From positions 5,558 through 14,809 of the forward strand of contig NYVM01000034.1 of the NCBI GenBank assembly GCA_002684605.1: 9,252 nucleotides of DNA. The letters are read 5' to 3'. The DNA comes from Candidatus Pelagibacterales bacterium (GTDB lineage: Bacteria > Pseudomonadota > Alphaproteobacteria > TMED109). The notes under the pieces were generated by a model. It was not told where the DNA came from. It was given only the letters and a program-made list of their open reading frames with translations, and did not search any database. The translations under genes were made by a program, and so were the position numbers. Position 1 is the first letter of the stretch. Each line of letters begins with the position of its first letter. Positions 1-6,448 of this stretch are shown here, in pieces.

Positions 1-306
1 CACTGTAACATTTATTGTGTCAGTTAATGACCAATTATGACCAAAAGCTATTGTTTGTTGATCAACTATAGTGTCTTGATGTAATATATTTCCTAGTTGA
101 TCTGTAAACTCCCACATAAAAATATTTTCTGATTGTGGGTGAGTCATATATTGACCTGAATGGTAAATACTGATAGAAGTTTCTTGAGAACCTACATTCA
201 TTACAATACCTAACATATCACAAGGAACAGCTGTTATTACTCCTTGAGCATTTGTAATTTTAATTAAACCTAAAGCTATAAAAAATATTATTAAAAATTT
301 CTTCAT
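1..306 (-). CDS. secreted protein, N-terminal 102 residues (partial)
   Basis: The frame is open on the minus strand from an ATG at 306-304 to the left edge with no stop, so the C-terminus lies outside the window. The protein starts MKKFLIIFFIALGLIKITNA, a classic signal peptide with a Lys-Lys n-region and a hydrophobic core, likely cut after NAQ or NA at about residue 20. The mature part (PCDMLGIVMNVGSQETSISIYHSG and onward) is rich in Ser, Thr, Ile and aromatic residues, as in beta-sandwich extracellular proteins. Many such flavobacterial proteins are T9SS cargo, but the sorting domain, if any, is beyond the edge. I do not recognise the family. It is divergent from the nitroreductase operon, with about 190 bp between the two starts. 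The gene is probably real: codon use is ordinary and the signal peptide begins exactly at the first ATG. Confidence 0.8.
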   Translation of the reverse strand, partial: MKKFLIIFFIALGLIKITNAQGVITAVPCDMLGIVMNVGSQETSISIYHSGQYMTHPQSENIFMWEFTDQLGNILHQDTIVDQQTIAFGHNWSLTDTINVTV

Positions 307-345
307 AATTATCTTACAATATTAATAAAAATAAAACGACAAATG

Positions 346-363
346 GTTATGTGTGATAACACA
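346..363. promoter_or_regulatory. small dyad between divergent genes
   Basis: Two overlapping inverted repeats lie here: GTTAT-N5-ATAAC (346-360) and TGTGT-GATA-ACACA (350-363). The site is about 40 bp upstream of the minus-strand start at 306, where an operator would sit. TAATATTG (minus strand, 324-317) is a one-mismatch match to the Bacteroidota -7 box TAnnTTTG and could serve that gene. Dyads this short arise by chance in A+T-rich DNA, so the operator role is tentative. Confidence 0.25.
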
Positions 364-393
364 ATCTTACGTATTCAAAAAATATCATTTTCT

Positions 394-471
394 AAAAAAG
401 TTCGAAATAAGGACCGAGAGGTCCACCAAAGCGGAATCCATCTCATTTTGAGTTAAGATTTCGCTTTTTTT
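394..471 (+). repeat. dispersed structured repeat, copy A
   Basis: This is a full-length copy of the element also seen at 1982-2035, 6449-6526 and 9234-9252. Its parts in order are AAAAAAGTTCGAAATAA (394-410); a hairpin GGACC-GAGA-GGTCC (411-424) with a GNRA-type loop; the conserved block CCACCAAAGCGGAAT; and a terminator-like hairpin with outer arms AAAGCGGAAT (428-437) and ATTTCGCTTT (458-467), an inner stem CTCA/TGAG, and a T run. Unlike copies B and C it does not follow a plus-strand gene: the left neighbour is transcribed away from it. So here it is not simply a gene-end terminator. Its 3' part overlaps the likely promoter of the nitroreductase operon. Confidence 0.85.
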
Positions 472-478
472 ATATTTG
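447..478 (+). promoter_or_regulatory. Bacteroidota-type promoter for nitroreductase/DoxX operon
   Basis: TTTG (447-450), a 20-bp spacer and TATATTTG (471-478) match the Bacteroidota sigma-A pattern TTTG-N(17-23)-TAnnTTTG exactly. The ATG at 499 is 20 bp downstream, so the leader would be short, around 13-15 nt. The -33 element lies in the loop and inner stem of the repeat A hairpin, and the spacer contains its T run, so repeat and promoter are physically merged. Confidence 0.6.
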
Positions 479-498
479 CAAAAAACATTATACTTAAT

Positions 499-1206
499 AT
501 GGATTTTTTTGAATTAGTTCATAAAAGAAGGTCAGTAAGAAAATTTACTGATAAAAAAGTTCCAGAAGCAGTCATAAAGAAGTGCTTAAGAGCATCGGTA
601 CTAGCGCCAAATTCATCCAATTTACAACCCTGGGAGTTTTATTGGATTAGAGATCATAAAAAGAAAGGGCAAGTGGTAGAAGCTTGTTTTTCCCAAAATG
701 CCGCAAAAACTGCTAAAGAAATAGTTATTGCTGTTTCAAGGATAGACTCCTGGAAAAGAAACCGTGATTTAATAATTAAAGATTACAAAACTAAAGATAA
801 ACTGATACCTTTGGTTGATAGGTATTATCATCAAATCATTCCATTTGCTTACACACATGATAGATTGGGGATTATTGGAGTTTTAAAAAAACTCATTTAT
901 GTTTTTCTAAATCTATATGGATATTTTAAACCTATTCCAAGAGGGCCTATTTTTAAGCACCAATTATTTGAAACCGTGACTAAATCAACAGCATTAGCCT
1001 GTCAAAACTTCATGATGGCTTTAGTAGCGGAAGGTTTTGACTCTTGTCCAATGGAGGGTTTTGATGAAAAAAGAATTAAAAAGCTTTTACAATTAAATTG
1101 GCAAAGCCATGTAGTGATGATATTTGGTATTGGAGAGGCTGAAGGAAATGGAATATATAGTGAACGATTTAGAATTGATGAGAGTTTAGTCATAAAAGAA
1201 ATATAA
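499..1206 (+). CDS. nitroreductase-family FMN-dependent oxidoreductase
   Basis: This is a 235-residue cytoplasmic flavoprotein of the nitroreductase superfamily. Members use FMN and NAD(P)H to reduce nitro compounds, quinones, enones or flavins. The N-terminal FMN phosphate-binding motif RRSVRKF (residues 10-16) is present, followed by APNSSNLQPWEF (36-47), the second conserved FMN/dimer segment. The family's C-terminal half appears as helix TALACQNFMMALVAEGFDSCPMEGFDE (164-190) and the strand VVMIFGIGEAEG (205-216). It is somewhat longer than the usual 180-220 residues because of an insert at about 85-155 with a hydrophobic patch (123-140), which may shape the active site or touch the membrane. 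The natural substrate cannot be read from sequence. It leads an operon with two DoxX-like membrane proteins (3-nt gap), which suggests a membrane quinone or electrophile-related reduction role. The ATG at 499 is favoured by the promoter just upstream. Confidence 0.9.
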   Translation: MDFFELVHKRRSVRKFTDKKVPEAVIKKCLRASVLAPNSSNLQPWEFYWIRDHKKKGQVVEACFSQNAAKTAKEIVIAVSRIDSWKRNRDLIIKDYKTKDKLIPLVDRYYHQIIPFAYTHDRLGIIGVLKKLIYVFLNLYGYFKPIPRGPIFKHQLFETVTKSTALACQNFMMALVAEGFDSCPMEGFDEKRIKKLLQLNWQSHVVMIFGIGEAEGNGIYSERFRIDESLVIKEI

Positions 1207-1209
1207 AAA

Positions 1210-1587
1210 ATGAGTTCAATTGTATTAATTATTCAAATAAGTCTAGGTTTGTTAATGCTTTACCATGCTTTGCCAAAACTTATATTTTCAAAAGAAAGAT
1301 TAAAATCTAGTGGGGGGAAAGAAATTGAATATGTGGATGATTTATCTCAAACTAATTTAATTGGAATAGGAATAGTTGAATTTTTGACTTCACTTGGTCT
1401 AATTATTCCAGAACTGCTAAATGATTTCTCGTGGATAATTATTCTCTCGTCATGTACTATTATTGTTGCCATGCTCCTCGCTTTAATGCTACATTTAAAG
1501 AGAAATGATGGGGCCAAAGCAATATTTATTAATTTTTTATATATATTTATGTCGTTTATTGTCTTATTAGGAAATCATTTTTTATAA
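1210..1587 (+). CDS. DoxX-like four-helix membrane protein (first of pair)
   Basis: This 125-residue inner-membrane protein has four predicted helices at about residues 4-22, 48-66, 73-95 and 102-121. Its layout is that of DoxX-like proteins: a first helix ending in YHALPKL, a short polar loop carrying K/E-rich residues, a helix starting IGIGIVEFL, and a third helix ending MLHLKRND. DoxX-family proteins are small quinone- or redox-associated membrane subunits or of unknown function, and none of the few characterised cases settles the role here. The start lies 3 nt after the nitroreductase stop and the next gene follows after 5 nt, so the three are almost certainly co-transcribed. Assignment rests on topology and motif pattern; the membrane location is safer than the family name. 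Confidence 0.75.
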   Translation: MSSIVLIIQISLGLLMLYHALPKLIFSKERLKSSGGKEIEYVDDLSQTNLIGIGIVEFLTSLGLIIPELLNDFSWIIILSSCTIIVAMLLALMLHLKRNDGAKAIFINFLYIFMSFIVLLGNHFL

Positions 1588-1592
1588 AAATT

Positions 1593-1958
1593 ATGGATTA
1601 TATTATTTACATAAATATATTAGTGTCGTTATCAATTTTGAATGTTTGGTTGCTACGATTCAATAATCAAACTCCTTACAGAGGAGGGGATTCAAACACT
1701 CTAAAAGAAGAATTTCAAGTTTATGGTTTACCAACATGGTTTATGTATTTAATAGGAACAACTAAAGTAATTTTAGCCATTCTATTGATTATTGGTATAT
1801 GGAAACAACATATAAATATTTATGTTGTTAGTTCAATGATTGTATTAATGTTAGGCGCTTTGGTAATGCATTACAAAGTTAGTGATCCAATCAAAAAATC
1901 ATTGCCCGCTTTTACTGTTTTACTATTATTAGTTTTTATATTGATAAATAATGTGTAG
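1593..1958 (+). CDS. DoxX-like four-helix membrane protein (second of pair)
   Basis: This 121-residue protein has four hydrophobic helices at about 3-21, 47-70, 74-93 and 102-119. The loop between helices 1 and 2 contains YRGGDSNTLKEEF and YGLPTW, and helix 3 ends in MHYKVSDPIKKSLPA. These features are typical of the bacterial DoxX-like family (first loop with a conserved GLP, His at the third helix end). It is a distant paralogue of the gene before it; two tandem DoxX-like genes may form a heteromeric membrane unit. It is the last gene of the nitroreductase operon. Repeat copy B begins 24 nt after its stop and provides a strong terminator. Confidence 0.8.
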   Translation: MDYIIYINILVSLSILNVWLLRFNNQTPYRGGDSNTLKEEFQVYGLPTWFMYLIGTTKVILAILLIIGIWKQHINIYVVSSMIVLMLGALVMHYKVSDPIKKSLPAFTVLLLLVFILINNV

Positions 1959-1981
1959 AATAATTTTCTATATGCACATTT

Positions 1982-2035
1982 AGGTCCACCAAAGCGGAAT
2001 CCATCTCTTTTTGAGACAGCGTTCCGCTTTTTTTT
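1982..2035 (+). repeat. dispersed structured repeat, copy B (5'-truncated)
   Basis: This copy shares AGGTCCACCAAAGCGGAATCCATCTC with copy A almost base for base, but the lead AGTTCGAAATAAGG and the first hairpin are missing; the sequence before it (TATGCACATTT) is unrelated. The repeat may therefore be made of two separable units, or this copy was clipped at its 5' end. It lies in the same orientation as the others. Confidence 0.85.
1991..2035 (+). terminator. intrinsic terminator of nitroreductase/DoxX operon
   Basis: A perfect 9-bp outer stem AAAGCGGAA (1991-1999) / TTCCGCTTT (2022-2030) is followed by a run of eight T (2028-2035). An inner CTC/GAG stem (2005-2007, 2013-2015) closes the apex. 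The stem is flanked by A residues on the left, so it could also terminate minus-strand transcription, which suits the minus-strand relic that ends at 2036. Confidence 0.85.
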
Positions 2036-2182
2036 CTAGCGCATGAGGTGCGCCTCACCAAATTTGACTTGACTATCCTTAGTCCCATTATATCTCGCTT
2101 TCCAAGAATAAATACCAATTGGTAAAAATTGATTTTTGTAAATGCCGTCCCAACCTTTATTATACTGAAAATCCATTTTTAA
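2036..2182 (-). pseudogene. relic of T9SS type-B C-terminal sorting domain
   Basis: The minus strand encodes an open frame ending in TAG (2038-2036) that reads DFQYNKGWDGIYKN, then QFLPIGIYSWKARYNG and TKDSQVKFGEAHLMR-stop. This is the tail of the gliding-motility-associated (type B) C-terminal domain that directs Bacteroidota proteins through the type IX secretion system: the GWDG turn, the P-x-G-x-Y-x-W strand and the final G-x-x-x-L-x-R. Only about 45 residues remain. An in-frame TAG (2185-2183) cuts the upstream side, and the preceding RWG-type part of the domain is not visible. No gene body is attached, so this is the 3' stump of a deleted or replaced T9SS cargo gene. Its stop abuts the T run of repeat copy B, which probably served as the shared convergent terminator. 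Confidence 0.75.
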
Positions 2183-2230
2183 CTATATTGATTAAATTTC
2201 TAGCAAATTCATTCTCTGATTTAATTATTC

Positions 2231-2305
2231 TATGTTTGAAAATATTATTTTTTTTTAAATTTTTTTTGAAGTACTTTATAAAATGCAAAAAAAAAATTAG
2301 ATTTG
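2231..2305 (+). promoter_or_regulatory. two candidate -7 boxes for the envelope operon
   Basis: Two exact TAnnTTTG matches lie upstream of the signal-peptide ATG at 2323: TATGTTTG (2231-2238) and TAGATTTG (2298-2305). The second is 17 bp from the start, similar to the spacing seen for the nitroreductase operon. Neither has a clean TTTG 19-21 bp upstream. Either or both could drive the 2323-6443 operon. The span 1959-2322 holds no intact gene, only repeat B, the T9SS relic and these sites. Confidence 0.4.
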
Positions 2306-2322
2306 AGAAATATTTTTTATGT

Positions 2323-3294
2323 ATGAAAATACAAATAATTTTTTTATTCGTTTTTAGTTTAAGTGCGTTTTCACAAGATATTGAAGCTGAAAACCAAAAA
2401 TTAAAACAAGAGATCAGTAATCTTGAAATTCAGCTTTTTAACATCAATCGTTTAGTTGAAAATTATATTGATGGTGAACTTAATAAAGGTTCTTTTTTAG
2501 AGATTTACAATCAAAATGAAGTTTTAACTACACAAAATGATAAGTTAAAAAATCAGAATGATGAATTATTGTCTAAATTAGAAAAAACTAAAATTGAATT
2601 AAAAAAAGTTATAAATGATTATGAATTGATTTATGAGAAAAATAGCGAATTAGTTTTAAAAAACGATGAAGCAAATGCTACAATATCTGAAAATGCTAGC
2701 AAATTTAAATCAAAAAATAAAAAAATTGATGTTTTAGATTCAAATAATAAATCATTAAAAAATACAATTTCAGATTTGAATCTTGAATTATCACAAACTA
2801 AAGCTTTTCACAAAGTAAATATTAATGAATTATAAAGTGAGCATAATTCAATTGTGAAGACACTAAACGATAAAATACTTGAACAAGAAAATTCATCATA
2901 TCTAATTAAAAATAAAATAGACAGTATAAATTACCTTATTAAAAATTTACGCGCTACAAATAAAGTTTTGGAAAATGAACTTTTGGATCAAGAAGCTATT
3001 TCCAATCAATTTGCTAAATCATTTAGCGACCTTTTTTACAAAAACAATAAAATATGTAAACTCTATAAAATAGTTGATTCAGATATTTTTATTACCAAAG
3101 AAAAATACAGAGTATATTTGGGTGAATTTGATCAACCGCTGAAGTCCGCTTATTTAGAGGATCTAGTTTGCTTACCCAATTTAAATAATAAATTTTACTG
3201 TTACTCAGGAAAATTTAATGACGAATTAAAAGCTATCAAACATAATAATATTATGTTAGGAGCAGGATATCAATCTCAATTAATTAAATTTTAA
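2323..3294 (+). pseudogene. secreted coiled-coil protein with SPOR-like C-terminus, interrupted by stop
   Basis: The ATG at 2323 starts MKIQIIFLFVFSLSAFSQ, a clean signal peptide cut near FSQ. A long Lys/Asn/Glu/Leu coiled coil follows (to about residue 165, with repeated phrases such as LTTQNDKLKNQNDELLSKL). The frame ends at TAA (2833-2835), but the same frame continues without another stop to 3294 (SEHNSIVKTLNDKILEQ and onward) with more coiled coil. It then has a domain (about 3100-3291) resembling SPOR-like C-termini of Bacteroidota proteins: YRVYLGEF, then FYCYSGKF, then GAGYQSQLIKF, close in pattern to YkVQIGaF / trYtaG.F / lGYsdAFVvaf. The simplest reading is one 323-codon gene broken by a single nonsense codon. 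Alternatives are a sequencing error, stop readthrough, or a GTG restart at 2854, which would lack a signal peptide. The reading frame also extends 5' to 2119, but that stretch lies over the T9SS relic and precedes the signal peptide, so it is not coding. It is first in the operon, 3 nt before the lipoprotein gene. Confidence 0.75.
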
Positions 3295-3297
3295 ATT

Positions 3298-4410
3298 ATG
3301 AAATTTCTTAAATATTTAAGCTTTGCAGCTCTTCTTGTAACGTACAGTTGTACTACATCAGAGCAAATAACAAAAACCAAAATTTTAGGATGTACCAATC
3401 CTACATCTTCGAATTACAATCCCAACGCTACTGAAGATGATGGTTCTTGTGAAGAAAAGAAAAAGGGTTGTACAGATGAAAAGGCTAATAACTATGATCC
3501 AGACGCCGAATTAAACGATGGTTCATGTATTTATGATTATGTATTGATTAATTATTTTGTTTCAACAGAAAATATAGCAAAATTGAATGTTGGAATGACT
3601 AAGTCTCAAATTATATCAACTCTTGGAAACAATCCACTAGATATTTTACATTCAAATGACAATTGTATGATATTGAAATACGAATATCGAGATAAGAGTA
3701 GAGAGTTTGAATTAGGAGATTTCAGAACAAAAAAAGACTTAACTACTGGTGAATTATCATTTTCTTTGACCTCTAAAGAGTTATATCTAATTTTGCGTAG
3801 TAATAAATTAGAGACAGTAATCAGCGATGATTCGAAAAGTATGTTTGAAAAAGTAAATTGTTTTGAAGACAAATGTTATTCGGATTATGATTATATTGTT
3901 TGTGAAGGCTGCACAGATAAAGACGCTTTAAATTATAACAAGGATGCAAACATTGACGATGGAAGTTGTGAATATCCTTTCGTTGAAATCTTAGGTTGTA
4001 CTGATTCAACTGCAGCTAATTATTACTCTCAAGCAAATACAGATGACAACTCATGTGTTTATTGCCCATGTGACTACATCAAAAATCCATCATATGATCC
4101 AAAAAAGCCTTGTAATGAAGTTTGTATTCTTGATCCAGCTCTTGATTTTGTTGTGGGCTGTACTGATCCAAAAGCAACAAATTATAATCCAGAAGCGGAC
4201 AAAGATGATGGGTCTTGCGTTCACTGTCCATGCGAAACCGAGGATTATTTTTATAAAGTAGATGATAACAGAAATTGCCAAGGTGACCCTTGTGTAAAGG
4301 TCATGAAACAGAAGGAAAATACTAGTGGAAACGAGAAAGATTGCGATTTATGTGATGTTCTAGATGTTGAAAATTATAATTTAAATATTGAACTTAAAAC
4401 TAAAAAATAA
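3298..4410 (+). CDS. Cys-rich lipoprotein with GCTD repeats and BamE/SmpA-like domain
   Basis: This 370-residue protein begins MKFLKYLSFAALLVTYSC, a lipoprotein signal with the lipidated Cys at 18, so it should be anchored in the envelope. Five 21-residue units of the form GCTDxxAxNYxxxAxxDDGSC lie at residues 31-51, 57-77, 204-224, 233-253 and 287-307. Each has Cys at its second and last positions and an Asp-rich end that could bind calcium. Between units 2 and 3 (about 86-172) is a domain with IAKLNVGMTKSQIISTLG and MILKYEYRD, the pattern of BamE/SmpA-like small beta domains (GMTk-x2-V-x3-LG, later a W/Y-x-Y strand). The C-terminal third has CVYCPCD and CVHCPCE elements. There are 25 Cys in all, suggesting several disulphides outside the cytoplasm. 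It sits 3 nt after the SPOR-like gene and 5 nt before the next gene. The function is unknown; a surface or periplasmic binding/scaffold role is inferred. Confidence 0.85.
   Translation: MKFLKYLSFAALLVTYSCTTSEQITKTKILGCTNPTSSNYNPNATEDDGSCEEKKKGCTDEKANNYDPDAELNDGSCIYDYVLINYFVSTENIAKLNVGMTKSQIISTLGNNPLDILHSNDNCMILKYEYRDKSREFELGDFRTKKDLTTGELSFSLTSKELYLILRSNKLETVISDDSKSMFEKVNCFEDKCYSDYDYIVCEGCTDKDALNYNKDANIDDGSCEYPFVEILGCTDSTAANYYSQANTDDNSCVYCPCDYIKNPSYDPKKPCNEVCILDPALDFVVGCTDPKATNYNPEADKDDGSCVHCPCETEDYFYKVDDNRNCQGDPCVKVMKQKENTSGNEKDCDLCDVLDVENYNLNIELKTKK
3388..4218 (+). repeat. five GCTDPxAxNYNPxAxxDDGSC protein repeats
   Basis: The coding repeats lie at 3388-3450, 3466-3528, 3907-3969, 3994-4056 and 4156-4218. 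The units are spaced irregularly: two before the BamE-like domain and three after. The DNA of the units has diverged while the protein pattern is kept, so they are old duplications under selection rather than fresh tandem copies. Unit 4 has DDNSC instead of DDGSC. The motif recurs in secreted Bacteroidota proteins, often near T9SS cargo, with no settled function. Confidence 0.85.
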
Positions 4411-4415
4411 TAATT

Positions 4416-4889
4416 ATGAAAATTTTAAACCTTTTAAAATCAGTTGTATTAGCCTTATGTTTAATGAATATTTCTACAGCTTTTTCACAAGAAACTGATA
4501 ATATTGTAACTGAACCATATTATACTTCTATTGACTATATTATACTTTTAGAAGTTGGAGATACGTATGATGAGGTAGTTAATACATTGAAGTCTCAGCC
4601 TACAGCTGTAATTAACAACAACAATAATGGTTTGGTAGTAGAATTTAAATATCTTCTAAAATCTAAAAAAATTAAATCAACAAATAAAACCAACTCATAC
4701 ACAGCTTTTAATTCTGCAGTTGATCATTACAATGAAGAAAAATCATTGTTCATGTTTTTTGACTCTAACAAGATGTTAAAAAGTTATTATACAGATACTG
4801 GTTCGCAGTCATCTGCTGATGTCTTAACATGGGAAAATACATTTAATAAGCTTGATTGTGAAAATTGTAGCATCAGCAATGTTGAATAA
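4416..4889 (+). CDS. secreted protein with BamE-like domain
   Basis: This 157-residue protein has a signal peptide (MKILNLLKSVVLALCLMNISTAFSQ, residues 1-25, cut after FSQ or near it). The mature part contains YIILLEVGDTYDEVVNTLKSQP (41-62) and, after a poly-Asn turn (67-71), GLVVEFKYLLKS (72-83), with a last strand LFMFFDSNKMLKSYYTD (111-127). The order (L-x-VGxTxdeVxxtL, loop, E-x-K-Y strand, then F-x-x-d-x-K-L strand) parallels residues 94-172 of the lipoprotein just upstream, so the two carry related BamE/SmpA-like domains. A C-terminal CENC pair (148-151) could form a disulphide. It starts 5 nt after the lipoprotein stop, and its last 11 nt overlap the proposed start of the next gene. 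Role unknown; probably periplasmic. Confidence 0.8.
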   Translation: MKILNLLKSVVLALCLMNISTAFSQETDNIVTEPYYTSIDYIILLEVGDTYDEVVNTLKSQPTAVINNNNNGLVVEFKYLLKSKKIKSTNKTNSYTAFNSAVDHYNEEKSLFMFFDSNKMLKSYYTDTGSQSSADVLTWENTFNKLDCENCSISNVE

Positions 4890-6443
4890 ATTATTTTTTT
4901 TTTAATTTTTTCGTCTTTAATTGTAAAAGGACAAACAATTAATTACAAATATGTAACTGATTCTATTGAATCAAATTCATTTTTTTATTCTGATTTATCA
5001 GTCAAATACATCAATTTTGATGATTCTTTTAATAAATTAAATAATGAGTTGCAAAACAACTTTTTATTTTTTTTGAGTTCAAGTTTTAATTTGTCAAATG
5101 AAAATTTGGAAAGTTGCTCATTTTTATTGAAAGATAACAACTTTATTAAAAAGTTTATATATAATGACCCTGATAGTAGGTTTTTAAAATTAGCTTATAC
5201 TCTACCTCTTTCAAAAAAAAATGATTTTATTATTTTTTGGCATTCAAGTTTAAATAGACGTATAAATTCATTTGCTAAAAAGTATAATTATCAACTTAAC
5301 GAGAATATTTATATTAACAATACTAATGTAAATCAAATTTTAAATCAATTTTATACAATTAATAAGTTGATTGCAAAAAATGAGTACCTTAAAACACTTG
5401 ATAAAAAAGTTGATAATTTCTTTATTAATCTGGAGCTTGACTACAACAAAATACAAACTCAAATAAATTTACTAAATTCTATTAATTCACAAACAAGCTT
5501 GAATGATTTGTTAAATGTTGAAGAAAATTATTTAATAAATGAGATAAAATTAGAATCATTAAATAAAACAAACAAAAATTATAAATCTATTTTTTCTTCG
5601 TTAATTAAAACTAAATTACTTAGCAACTATAACTTAAATCTAAACATTAAAGATTATTCCTCAGCGTTATATTACCTTGATCTCTATTGTAAAAGATTCA
5701 GTTGCTCATTAAATCAACTTCAACTCTATAATTCTCTTAAGCTTAGTGCAGATTCTCTGAATTATATCAAAAGTGTTTCAAATATTCCAAAAATGATTTC
5801 TAAATTAAACTCAAATATAAATAATGAAAAGTTTTTGGATGCAATGATATTAGTTCAAAAACTAAAATCATATGATAAAGAGGATGTTAAGAGTTTAAAC
5901 TTGGAAAAAATTGAAAAAAAATGTTTAAAAAAGATGAATTTGAAAAATTTTGATATTTATTTAAACGATGACTATATAAGACAAATTTCTAAGCATAATT
6001 TTGTTGGTACATATAGAGACGATTCGAAAAATTATAATACTACTCAACTCAAACAAGCAGCTTTAGATGATTTGATATCTAAAATATTAATTAATATTTC
6101 TAGTATAGAAGTTAATTCTACTGAAGAAAGTCAAATAAATAATCAATCATATTTCAAGAAAAAATATTATAATAAAACAATTTTAAAAAGTGAAATAGAC
6201 TTAAATAACTTAAATTTCATTCAAACAAATTCAAACAAGTACAACCGAATGACTGTCACTGTTACAAAAAACACTTTTTTTGAAAGTAAATTAAATCTAT
6301 TAACACTTTTAATAGATGAATACTGTAAAACAGATAGAACTAATAATATATATTTTAATAAAATTCAACAATTATTCTCAATCTTAAGTAACTCAAAATT
6401 GGAAACTAGTTATTTATTATCAAGGTACTCAAATTGCAATTAA
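4879..6443 (+). CDS. large secreted protein with LPP20-like C-terminal region; frameshifted at T10 tract in signal peptide
   Basis: The long frame runs in phase from 4890 to 6443, yet after the upstream stop it has no ATG or GTG; the first usual start is TTG at 5049, inside the protein. The skipped part encodes IIFFLIFSSLIVKGQ, an obvious signal-peptide core and cleavage site. An ATG at 4879, overlapping the previous gene by 11 nt, gives MLNKLFFF and then a stop, because the T run 4894-4903 has ten T. With eleven T it would read MLNKLFFFLIFSSLIVKGQT straight into the long frame (about 521 residues). So the gene is real but out of frame here: assembly error, mutation or phase variation. The mature protein is Asn/Lys/Leu/Ser-rich and largely helical. 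Residues 319-406, counted from 5049 (VGTYRDDSK, LKQAALDDLISKILINISS, later NRMTVTVTK), resemble the LPP20-like pattern in which Ala-rich helices are followed by an I-x-V-x-S strand. The function is unknown. It closes the operon before repeat copy C. Confidence 0.7.
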
Positions 6444-6448
6444 TTCTC

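Noticed and set aside
2043..2058. GC-rich hairpin TGAGG-TGCG-CCTCA as a separate terminator or operator
   Set aside because: It lies inside the coding stretch of the T9SS relic (codons for GEAHLM), has no T run on either side, and is adequately explained by that coding sequence.
1936..2118. 60-residue minus-strand frame across the DoxX-like gene end and repeat B
   Set aside because: It reads through the terminator hairpin and is in a different frame from the T9SS tail, which carries the recognisable motif. It is a shadow frame.
2119..2322. 68-residue N-terminal extension of the coiled-coil gene starting at 2119
   Set aside because: It overlaps the minus-strand T9SS relic and candidate promoters, has a composition of translated A+T-rich spacer, and precedes a perfect signal peptide starting at 2323.
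2854..3294. Independent gene starting with GTG at 2854
   Set aside because: It is in the same frame as the preceding half, only six codons after the stop, starts within coiled-coil sequence and lacks a signal peptide. A nonsense-split single gene is simpler.
4043..4281. Small overlapping frames on both strands inside the GCTD lipoprotein gene
   Set aside because: They lie wholly within a well-supported gene, have no recognisable domains and no start context. They are shadows of repeat-rich coding DNA.
5049..6443. TTG at 5049 as the true start of the LPP20-like gene
   Set aside because: The same frame upstream encodes a signal-peptide core and a mature N-terminus back to 4890. A start at 5049 would leave an exported-type protein without an export signal.
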